The notes under the pieces were generated by a model that worked only from the letters and a program-made list of their open reading frames with translations, did not search any database and was not told where the DNA came from. 64,000 nt of DNA from Agaricus subrufescens. Taxonomy: Eukaryota; Basidiomycota; Agaricomycetes; Agaricales; Agaricaceae. Shown here one piece after another: positions 12,701 through 23,169 of this stretch. Numbering within the stretch: position 1 is the first letter of the stretch; each line of letters opens with the position of its first letter. Both the position numbers and the translations under genes were made by a program. Where the stretch lies: the NCBI GenBank assembly GCA_029945375.1, contig CM057062.1, forward strand, positions 806,001 through 870,000, given 5' to 3'.

Positions 12701-15700
12701 TGTTGGTCGTGGTGAGAAGAGGAGTAGCGCTACAGCAAGAGGGAAAACCGGGGAAGAGGCCGAGAAAAATAGGCGAGGGGGAGAACGGTTGGGTCAAACA
12801 TGTGTTTTGCTGGAACTGGTGAATAAATTGAGGACGATTAGGAGGTTGAGAGATTATCTTCATGCTTCTGGTGGTAATACGGAGGATGTTGCTAAATTAC
12901 TGGTAAGTCTCTTCTCTCTCTCCCTCTCTTGTGATAGCTGATGAACGTAGGGGAGCGAAACTGCTAGATTGAATTTGATGAAGTTTGTTACTGGATTAGA
13001 AGTACGTTTGGCTGTGTTAATCGAAGCGAAGGTATCGTATACTATATCTTCTTAACTCACACTTTGCTGACGACTTTTGTATTCTTTTTAGGAAAAGGGT
13101 CAACGGATATCACCTACGCAAAGAATGTTATATTGTGTCTTATTTCGTGAGATCAGGCTTTTGACGAGATCGTTGAGGCCTGTACCGTGGTTGGGTATAG
13201 TATTGCGCTGGTTTGAGGAGTACTTTAATGATTGGGTTGATGGCAATGAATGGGATGAGGAGATTGAGAGTGTTGTGGAAGAGATCAGAGAGGTATATGT
13301 TCTTGCCAGTGGAAGTACGGGCTCGATGAAAAATGTACGTGGTTACACCCTGGCATTGGTTTAATCTGACGCCATCGATGTTAGAGGAGAACAACGTTTA
13401 TGCTGCCTGGTAGTACAGGCCTTGCTACGACATCTAGGTCTGGAAGCGAAACGACGGGAGAAACAGAAACATTCAATATTCCAGAAATGCTCGGCCAAAC
13501 ATTGAAACTCATCAATTCGCTATCAAAAGGATTCGTACCGAGGATTGTTAAGTTGTTGTTTACAGTCAGCACGTTATTAGGAGCCCAGGACTGGGCTAGA
13601 GTTGCTCCGGTTGTTTGGAGGGGTCGATTTTTGTTGCTGGATTCCGACTTTTCGTCGTCTTCGGTTGGAGGCAAGAAAAAGGATACTGGATGTTTGATGC
13701 CTTCAATCTGTTATCTCGTTATGCAATGTGCGGAGAAGAATCCGTTGGGATTTAGAGGTATGGTAGAAGTTGATATGCGAAGGTGACTAGTGCCCCCCTT
13801 TCAATTTCATCTACTGTATTCTAATGATGATCGTTCTCTTTCTAGTTCGGATGACACGACGCGTCTTGAATCAGTGCAAAAACTCAATCAACTCATACAT
13901 TGGAGGTTTCAATTGTTATCAGACTCGAATGTTATTCTTATGGATCGGACACATCGGCCTTTCAAACTCGCACGCGCGCCGCTACCTTTTGTGCCTACTG
14001 ATATTGGATCGCCCGTCTATATCCATAATGACAGTGCGGAGGAAGCAGATCCGATTTGGGCTTTGCATCATGCTACAACCCGTGTAAAGGCCAAAACGAA
14101 GACGGGAAAAGCTGTTGCCGTGTCAGGAACTGGAAGCCATAGTAGTGGTGCTGGTGGTGCTGGTGGTAGTGGTTATAGTGGAGGTACAGGGAGTGGGAGA
14201 GTAGTTGCGGCAACCAAAAATACGATTCCGCTTGAGTTACGGAAACAACTCGTCGAGATTGGGTGGGTTAACGACGATGGGGATGGGGATGAGAAAGAAA
14301 CGTGGATTCGGACGCCGATATCAATGCTATCTGTGGACCAGATTGAAAAGTTGGATATGCAAAGGTCACCGAATCATCGAGAACAATACTATTCTAACCA
14401 ACAAGAATCACCTTCGAGTTCTCCGCACCATCTCGCGAGCGTTGCTACTGCGCAAGTTAACCCGTTACTGACTTCTCTCAATAACAAAGGAGCGAAACTC
14501 GATGTTGATGGAGTGGGAGAGTTATTAAGACGCAACTCAAGCTCGGGAGGACCAACATATGCGAAGCGAAGAGCAGTATTTGTTCCGTCACTTTCATTGA
14601 TCTTGAAGGTCCTCGCGATGATGGTTTATGATTCAAACTTCAGCGTTGCTACGGCGGCGAGGGATACTTTAATCGATTTGATGAGGAACGATTCCGCGCT
14701 GTTGTTACGGCCGATCTTGGATCTTTTCTGCGGTGATCAAGGTCAAGAGAGCCCCGGGGCACGAGATTCGAAAGAGGATGTGGCGCAAGCTGTGAACATC
14801 CTCACGGCTTTGTTGCATGCGAAGCATATGCTTCCACCGCCGATGGTTCATGCTATCTTCAATAACCTAGCTGGGTTTTTGAAACACGCTCTCAAGCGGA
14901 GCGATCCTGTGAGTCTCTATAACTGGGAGGGGGAGAAAGAGGAAAGGGGAGAGGATATGCTAATTAGTTTTGCATTGGCGGTGCCGATTATGGCGCGGCT
15001 GGCGAAACACGTTGGAGAGCTGAGTATTCGAGAGATTAGGAAATCGAAGATGGAACATTTTTTGATCCCGTACGGGACATTGTGGTTCAATCAATCAGGC
15101 ATTCCCAATGGAACGATGTTTCCGAGAGGACTTGGGATGGATGAAATGGTTATCAGGTATTCATCTATGGAAAAGGGAGCGTCGGAAGGGGAAGGAGAGT
15201 TGAATCGGAAATTGGTGGGCGTGATGATGATACGGATTGCGCAAAATATGATGTTCGTCGACATGCTCAGGCGGAATGCTCAGGATGTTGTTTTGGTGCG
15301 TAAGGCAATGCCGAGGTTTTTGGTGCCTAGTACGGAGGAGTGTGAAGGAGAAGGAGATGATGGAAGATTCCTGGAATTGAGTGACTTTGTACCGTTTATG
15401 AAGAAGGAAGGGACCAAACTACGTAGGACAAGAAAGGCAGACAAATTGTTAGACGTTCTATCGTTGACATTAGCGAGGAGCTACGTGGTGCTAGTAGCGC
15501 AGGTGTTCAGATGTATGTCGCGAAATTCAAGTGACAGAGAGGAAATTATGAATTTCGTCGACGGTCTGAACAGGATCTTGTTGGCACATGGAGATGACAT
15601 TGGTATAGTCGGGCATGTGATGATTGGTGAGCGTATCCTGATAACTTTATCTTGCTTTGTCCTTATTTCTCCCCTAGCATTCATGGTTGCCACTGCTCGA

Positions 15701-18445
15701 TTCCGTAGACTCTTCACTTCAGGAGGTGGTTATGCGCTATTCATGCCTGCACTTTCTAAGGTCTATGCAGAGGCTCACCAGCGTACTGATGTTACTCTTG
15801 CAATCGAGTACGCGGTACACCGCTTCTATGCTCTGCACCGGGAGGCCTTTCTCTTCCAAAGTTTGGATGCAGTCGCGCTAGTAGTAGCGTTACCGGATGT
15901 CAACGCTAAGGAGTACACGGCACGGATCTTTGAGTTGTTTTACTCCCTTAGAACGGGAGCTGCTCCCGCGAACTTCGATCCGGCTGGCATTCAAGGTATC
16001 AATCAATTACAGGAGAGACAGGCATTCCTCTTTCGCGCTGCAGATGAAACACCGCAAACCTTCCTGACAGCGATACGTCGCGGTGATGCACAAACCAACG
16101 GACAGATATTCTTCGAAATACCTGATTCTTACGAGAACTCGAGGCTTAAAATGGAAGATTTCGTCAAGCTCTTCCTCACTATTATTGCCCACGATCCTAA
16201 TATCCTTCGAGCGCAACACTTTATGCGGATGTTCAGGCACCTTACCTTTCACCTTTACAACGCCTCGGCGCACGCGAGGAATGTACTTCAGGAAGGGCTA
16301 GTAGCGCTGAGCAATATCCTATTACGGACTTTTTCCAAAACTAAAACTGGAGAAGCTGGTGGTGGTGATCGTATTGGGGAATATGAGCTCGCAGATGGAT
16401 CAGACGGTCACGAAAAGAAGAATGCCAGCAACCCAAACGTAATGAGACTCGATTTTCTGTTTGCATTGACTGGCGTTGGTGAAGCCGGAGGCATATTTCC
16501 ACCTCAAATGGTCAGAAAGGCAATAGATATTGCCACGCTGATTCTTCGCGATGCCCCTTTAGATACGTCGGGACCGCTTTCTACGTTCTTTGCCGATCTG
16601 GCGAAACACGTTGTCCTGCGCGGCGAACTTTCTAAACCCAAATACGTGAAGCCCTTCTTACGAGATATAACACCCATCATTCGACAATACACTTCTGTCC
16701 TCGACTTGACGTCTGTGCTTGAGACGTTCACCAAAATTTCCACTAGTGGTCCTTATACTCAAGATGTTGATTTTGCGCGCCTAGTAATCAATGAGGTGTG
16801 CTCAGCAGGATTAGATGCTTGCGGCCTGATGACCTCAGATACGCCCAAGGGGGGCACGCGCTTTGTTGAAGCCTTGGCCTCTCTACTTGCTGAATGTGTG
16901 TTCCTTCGCGGCGCCGACGTCATCGCGGAACTCGAGAAACGCCGCCCTTCTCCTTACTTCCTAACCAGAGTAATATTACCCATGGTTCTTTCACTAAAAA
17001 CTATGGACGAATTGAATTCGGAGAGTGGGAAATTAGAAGTATCGCATCGCGCGACAGTTGCATCCTCTTGGATCAGACTTCTTCTCTACGCTATGACAGC
17101 ATCCCAACGAAGTTTCAAAGCTTCCGAAACCCTTGCCCTAACTCGATCGAAGTCGCACGAGAAGAAGAACGACGACGAGAAGAAGTGGCAGACGCCCTTG
17201 GCGACATTCACCACGTCATTACAAATAATCAAGTGCATCATTATCCGAGCAGAGACAGAGATATCGACCGCATTTCCGGATTTATGGAATCGTTTAGCAG
17301 TTTTCCTGAAGTCAACTCTTAAAGATGGTAACGCAAATTTTGCCCTTCGTGCCGCGGGACCTGACAAGGGTTCACCTTCACCCTCTCCAACACCCTCTCC
17401 GAGAGCCAGCATCCACATAAATCGAAGTGGCCAGTCCCCGTTCCTTGATCTACTAGAGAAATCCCCACCGCTCGCTGAACCACGAGTAATTGATTATACC
17501 CTGTGGTCCGTTCTCGAGTTCTTGTGCACATACCGGTCCCCCCTCAGGCTTCAACTCCGCTTATTTACTGTAGAGAAAGTTGTATCATTGGATCAAGAAC
17601 TTAGGCCACAACAACGACGAACGAGCCCTTTTACAGCCTCTACAACCCCTTTCGTGTCACCGACTACCAGTCCAATGAGTCGGCGCATTTCAGCCTCTGT
17701 CTTCGCCAAACCTCGTCGATCAGCCATGTTCTCTTCAGCGGATTCTTCTCCGCACGGCAGTCGTTCACCTTCGCTGATACACATTCCTTCCACTCCCTCC
17801 ATTCACCTCACTCCAGGCGGCAACTTACAAGGCCTCACGCAACATGGGGCCCTGGAGACACCTACTTTGACTCAGGGGAGCGAGCTCCGATTACCTGGTT
17901 ATCAATATGTGTCTCCAACAGTATCACCAGTGAGACAAGGTCCTGGAGCATACATTCAAGACGGCCAAGGGCCACGGATCCTCCATCTTGGCCCTACGTC
18001 CCCTTCGGCTCTGATACCACCCGCTCCTCCCTCGCCAAGCGGAGGAGGTAGCATGGGAGTTAGTAAATTGAGGCTTGCCGCTCAATCAACCAAAATTCAA
18101 TCTCCGACGATCATCAGGATGACATATCACAGTATCAGGGCAGTGCAAGCTTTTATGGGATACGATACATTATTACCTATGCCCACACTACGTGCCGGTC
18201 TAGGTATCTCAGGGATTGGTATGGAGAATGATGACGTGTCAGCTGTGACCTGGACGAGGCGATCTGCCCTAGAGGCTGTACTGAAAGAAGTAAAGCTGTT
18301 AGAGGAAGAGTTCAGAATCGTTCCGTCAAAAGAAGAGAGATTAGAAGACGACGGATTCAACGAAAAACTAATGCACGATTTCCGAAGTAGTGATGAACAA
18401 TCGATTGAAATACCTAATTACCCACAAGCACGTAAATATCAATAG
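9798..18445 (+). CDS. PAG1: Cell morphogenesis protein PAG1/Tao3/Mor2 (Furry family)
   Basis: This is a giant scaffold protein of the fungal RAM/MOR pathway. In yeasts, homologues bind NDR kinase (Cbk1/Orb6) and direct polarised growth and cell separation. Ten exons join in phase: 9798-10727, 10787-11317, 11379-12092, 12152-12265, 12321-12902, 12951-13031, 13092-13334, 13385-13782, 13846-15626 and 15678-18445, giving 2,713 aa, the size expected for the family. The first ~100 residues are Ser/Pro-rich. Conserved helical-repeat blocks follow, for example EERWLSIDVFEVLVKSFE, IHWRFQLLSDSNVILMDRTH and AIEYAVHRFYALHREAF. Ser/Pro-rich linkers occur near residues 2350-2480, and the C-terminal block WTRRSALEAVLKEVKLLEEE lies near residue 2650. 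The intron at 15627-15677 is 51 nt and in frame, so it is easily mistaken for coding sequence. The ATG at 9798 follows a stop-containing leader and precedes MPSPSPEPEPSAVQ. Confidence 0.92.
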
Positions 18446-18829
18446 TATTCAAATTTAAATTAAATAATTTCCCTATACGACTTCACCACCCAGGGTGTCC
18501 ACGATGCCTTCTCTCACTGACAGCCACATTTTGTTTCGTGATAATGCAAAAGCAGATAAACGAAAACATGTTTCGGTGACCCCTCTGGATACAGTGGAAC
18601 GTTGTGTGTGTATAAAGGCACGGTAAACTCCATCCACCTCCTACTCGCGATCTGTTACCACCGCCTTTATTCGCTTGATAACAGTTATTCATCAACCGTA
18701 CCACCCAGCTTGAGAAGCGATTAACTGAGCCCAAGCCTCGGCTCCCGAGCTTACCTAAGATAGAAATACCCTGACCACATCAACAGGGATATGGAACTCA
18801 ACCTGGGCCCTCCACAAGGCCGTAACGCC
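18446..18829. other. Intergenic, convergent 3' ends
   Basis: This short spacer lies between the stop of the PAG1-like gene and the stop of the first NACHT module. It holds AT-rich sequence suited to two 3' untranslated regions and no recognised gene. Confidence 0.5.
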
Positions 18830-20472
18830 CTATGATGATCTGGGTTCCCACAAGGAGGCGAGGATCCGAGCAGCGAATACATAAACATTTTTTCGTTCCT
18901 CCTCTTCATTACTACCTGTTGGACACCAACTAAGCTGTATATTCTCGAGTCCTCCAGCTTCATCAGCTGCCGAATGGTATGAAATGTAATAAAATAAGAT
19001 ACCGATCTCAAGTGAAGGGAAAGGAACTTACGGGTACCATTCACTTGTTGAGCAATAACAGTACAATACTGTTGTATTACCACCGTATGAGTCGCAAGCT
19101 TGATGCTCTGTTCACCAGATCTTGCCGGATCCAGAAGAAAATCCTCAAACGAGCTATGTAAAAATTTGAGTGGACGGGCTCTCACCGCGTCGCCCGGTGG
19201 GATTTCTAGAAGGGTCGAAAGTTGGCACAAAGAGGAACGGGCAGCACTCTCGGACAGGCGGAGTATATTGCATGCAACCACGATAGAGGGAGGAGTTTTG
19301 GAAAACCGGACAGAGGGAAGGAGGAAGAGGCTGGTAAGAAGCATGGCAGTGGACAATTCCGATGGAGAAGCTCGGTGGAGCGTGCCGCTGTATAAGGTGT
19401 CTAATGTAGCGAAAGGGCTAATGTCACGGCTACGACCTGTAATGTAAGCAATCGCGGCACTGAGTCGTCCAACAGGATCCGCTACACTTGGGTCGCCTAC
19501 AAAATCAATGATACTGGTGGCAAAGGCAAAGTAACCAGATGCTGCCGTCGCCAAGCGGATAAAGTCGTCTTCGGATGGCCACTGTTCTGGGGTGCGAGCT
19601 GGGAATCGCGAGCTGATTGCACGAAACTCGTCGCAAAGAAATTTCTCCAAGTCTTCGCAAGCGTCGTCGGAGTCAATAGGTATATCAAGTTCCATGGCTG
19701 TGAGTGGGGAGGGCAAATCCAGCGGTTCCGGTGGGTTGGTAATGATCCAGGAAATACATGATTGACCAGCAGTGCAAGCATGACGGCTGATCAGTTGAAC
19801 CATCTCGATATACAAATCTTTGTCCATGCCACGTCCATCTAAACCATCTAAGACGATCAAAAACGGTTTGCGATATGTCTCCCCAGTATTTTGCCTAGCG
19901 CATGGCCCTGCGATCAACACGTTGAATTGCTTCTGCAGCGATTCGCCGAATACTGATTGACGGTCCAATACCTCCAAAACGTGAGCGGTATATGAATCGT
20001 CTTGGAGAGCAAGTTGGTATGCAAGAATAGGAAAAATTAGGCGACCAAAGTTGCTGGCTTTCTCAGAAAATTTGGGTTCATAAAAAATGGTGGCGAGTGA
20101 TCTTTTAACTTCACTCTCCCGTTTCGCGAGCGTTTGCATGATGGCAGTCTTTCCTACGCCTGTGGCACCACGAACGAACACAAATCCACTGCGCCCTTCA
20201 ATATTACGAATGCTCTCCATGACGTTCTCTCGTGTGCCAGAGTGACAGTACGGCCGTGTGGAGCTGGAATGTGAGTTACATAGGGCAAGCTCTACAACTT
20301 GTGGGCCAAATGCAGCAGACACTAAAGGAATTATACGAGTTGTATTAGTGCATAACCCCTTTTTGGTAAGCGTGGCACACATAGAGCTTACGTCGGGTTT
20401 GTCTAGAATGGAACGCTAGTAGAGAAAGTGGGTTATCAACTGTGGTATAAGAGATCGCGGCACTTCGCGCCT
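18830..20472 (-). CDS. NACHT NTPase module 1 (likely C-terminal half of a zinc-cluster fusion)
   Basis: This is an NLR-like signal-transduction NTPase. Exons 20392-20472, 19032-20321 and 18830-18966 join in phase. The NACHT P-loop is RGATGVGKTAIMQ and the Walker B segment is FLIVLDGLDG. Family landmarks that follow include YFAFATSIIDFVGDPS, PLKFLHSSFEDFLLD and a short third exon ending in VFAARILASLWEPRSS. There are no WD40, ankyrin or TPR repeats after the NTPase. The first exon has no in-frame ATG and is preceded by a stop. The first in-frame Met in the second exon sits only about 20 residues before the P-loop, too late for a sensible start. By phase, the first exon splices cleanly to the last exon of the upstream zinc-cluster gene (donor after 20519). 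The Walker B lacks the usual second acidic residue (DGLDG, not DGLDE). It is most similar to the module at 25.6-27.2 kb. Confidence 0.8.
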
Positions 20473-20489
20473 CTGTCTATTGGTGAATA

Positions 20490-22885
20490 TTATTCATGGC
20501 GCATTGAGAGATGCCTACTTTCGAATGTTTTCCCTGGAAGTTCCATTCTTACCCTCCCTTCTTTCTTTTCTCCTCTGATATTCGACTCCTTCAAACCAAT
20601 GCGATGAAGGACAGGCAATCGAGTAGATCTCCTCGCCCCGACTAAACTTTCCTCACTTAGTAGACCTAAACTCATTGCTGACGTCATCGCAGTGCCTGGG
20701 CTAGAATATGCGGCTGGCTCCGGTGAAGGACTATTTTGGAGCTCTTCATCTTCATCTGTGTCCGGGCCAAAGTCGGAGAAACCATAATCGTAACCCCCCA
20801 AATCTGAGCCATGCAAGCTTTCGTTTTCAGTGTGATCGGGATCAGGTAATGAGTTTTCAAATTGAAGGAAGCTTTGTCTCGCCCCCGAAAGCCACTCCTC
20901 GATTCGGGGGTTAATGCCCTGGCTTACTGGAACTGAGTCATGTCGAGAGTGATCGTAGACGTCTGGCATCAATGACGGACTGTGTTCCGGATCGGGTGAC
21001 GCTTCTTTAAGATGTTGGTTAGACTCTAACATCGACATCAGCTTATTGATTTGTTGCGCCTGCATTCGGATACTATTGATAAGATCTTCCCTCTTCCTAC
21101 GGTGGTCATTAGACAATGTTGGAGACATATAATTCATACTAACGGTGGCGCGGCGCGGAGTTTACGCTTCGTTCTGACGCATTTATGACCACCGTTTAGG
21201 CATCGTTTACAAGTCGCTGAATCCGCACGAAATTCGCATTTGACTTTGAGCGATTTGCAGCGCGAGCACGCACCAGAGCTGCGAATGTGATAAATGCGAG
21301 GAAATAACAGGTGAAGTGAGTTTAGGCAACGCACGGCTGATTTGGTGCCAACTTAGTGGTATCCTTCGAAACATGGTTATTCAGAATGGCCTCTTCGAAC
21401 TGAATGAAGGAATCTTTAGCCTTTGCAACCCATTCAATAAGAGCACGTTCGGCATCGGTATTTTGTACAACGTATGGAGAGTTCTCTCTTCTGCCGGTCG
21501 AGGAGGACGTTGATGCCACTGCTGTCAGTGAAGCCTCCATGTGCGACATAGGTTCGGGGGACTGTGAAACAGATTCCATCTGTGCAATGAGTCTCTTTAT
21601 TTGATCTGCTTGCAGTCGGACCTGGCTCGTAGAGCTCTGTTCCCTATAAGCACATTAGAGATTATTCGGGTAGAATTGACCTTTACCTACGGTACCCTAC
21701 TGCTCATCTGGCCCGGTATGAGACACTCATGGCCCCCATGTAAGCAACGTTCGCAAGCATTTGGGTCTGTAATGTAACTGCATTTCATTTTGAGCTTGCG
21801 GCAACGCACGCACGCGACAGTGCTATGCCTATAATTACTAAACAAGTCAAGAGGATGAGCTAGAAGATGTAATAAACATAAGACTCGCCTTTTTTCCTCT
21901 ACGAGCTTATTTTTATCGGAATCACGGTCCTCTTCTAGGCCACGTACTGGTAAGCCTGGCATACTTGACCAAGCAGAAGCAGCCGACGGAAGGGAAGACG
22001 TAACATCAGGAAAACTTAAGATCGGCTGTGGCATGACAATCAGATAATGAAAATTGGTGGGTGAGTAAATGGGTGAATGCTATTTATGTTACTGATGACA
22101 CTATTTATCGTACCTGTTGACTGTGACCTCGAATGTGCTCAATTGGCTGCGCCGAGTAATTCACAGCTGCAGATTTTGAAACATCGGGCTGAGGCTGCTG
22201 TAGCGGAGTAGAAAGGCTGCTGAAGGGATGTGAAGCTGCAGTTCGTTGTTTCTTGTTCACAATATCCTATAAAGCTTTATAAGATATCGAGTCCACAAAA
22301 TTGAAGAAAGAAAACCACAAAATCCTGAAAGCCTGCTGCATCAACATCTCTGATAACACCAACATTGACTTCATCGCCCTCAAAACCAGTTCGTCGCCTC
22401 TTAATGTTTGAACTTTGAGATGTAGGCATTTCTTCATCCTCGAGATGTTCTCCGGGTGACTTGATTTTGAGAAGGTCGTCTGTAAGTAACGGGTGCGTCT
22501 CATTGGAGAGAGTGGATTGTGTCCCCGCCAAGGCTTCCTCGAGCTGTCCGATTCGATGACTCATTTGGGTGATTTTTCGGAGAAACAAGATTTCTCTGTC
22601 GCTAAAGAACAGGATTGGACACGATAAGAAGGGTACGAGAAGAGCAGCGTACCGTTTAGCTTGACTGGTCGAAGGAATACCATCTCGGCACATGCTGGCC
22701 TCTCCTCGCCGGATACAGCTAGACTTTGTATAAGCACAACGGATAGGCTAAGAAACAGGTTTCATACTTTGAACAAGGCAACATCCCGTCACACCTCACT
22801 CTCCGCCTGAAGTAAGGATTAGGAACATAGGAGAATCGATAGAATGGAAAAATGCAGACCGCCTGCACTCGGAACATGCGACCAT
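20490..22885 (-). CDS. Transcription factor with three Zn2Cys6 clusters
   Basis: Ten exons (22860-22885, 22768-22806, 22653-22718, 22319-22601, 22114-22266, 21889-22025, 21696-21828, 21335-21636, 21144-21278, 20490-21096) give 626 aa if read to the TAA at 20490. Three fungal binuclear zinc clusters are visible. Cluster 1 is C4-x2-C-x6-C-x5-C-x2-C-x8-C32 (ACSECRRRRVRC). Cluster 2 starts near residue 241 (ACVRCRKLKMKC) and cluster 3 near 384 (ACSRCKSLKVKC), both with spacing x2, x6, x8, x2, x6. Each is followed by a predicted coiled-coil stretch. Clusters 2 and 3 also share a later W-x-x-x-A-x-x-S-F-x-Q-F-E motif. Such clusters bind CGG-type DNA half-sites as dimers. The fungal transcription-factor middle domain was not found. 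One intron (21829-21888) uses a GC donor. An alternative donor at 20518 links the protein in phase to the NACHT module downstream. The start ATG at 22885 is the first in frame, but an upstream exon is possible. Confidence 0.78.
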
Positions 22886-23169
22886 TACGCGGCCTAGAGG
22901 ATAGATGTGAGCATGATAATACTAGTCAAGATGATAAACAATAGGACTTTTGGTTTCGCCTCGCCTGGGGGTTATTCCTGAGGACTTCAGCGGCGGATAT
23001 AGCTCCTCGCCCGTCGGTTGCATTGCTTGCAGGAAGGGCCTCTTTCCAGAGCTGAATGAGATTAGAGTGCCAAGAGGTGTGACGACTACTGTGGATATCG
23101 GCGTGATTCGTTCCCACAGATTGCAAGCAGACGCTCGTGACGTTTCGTTTCACCCTTATCGCCGACTGT
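22886..23169. promoter_or_regulatory. Divergent promoter between zinc-cluster gene and NACHT gene
   Basis: Only 284 bp separate the two start codons, which point away from each other. Any promoter here must serve both genes or be split between them. I did not identify specific binding sites. The arrangement is compatible with co-regulation, including self-binding by the zinc-cluster protein, but that is inference. Confidence 0.45.

Noticed and set aside
13790..18445. 1,551-codon open frame as a separate gene
   Set aside because: It is the last part of the PAG1-like gene. Its apparent start lies in an intron (13783-13845), and it also includes the in-frame intron at 15627-15677.
18751..20382. 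Single 543-codon open frame starting MCATLTKKGLC and running to 18751
   Set aside because: The first residues translate an intron (GTAAGC donor at 20391, TTTAG acceptor at 20322) and the last part translates another intron; both are removed in phase-consistent splicing that matches the paralogue at 25.6 kb.
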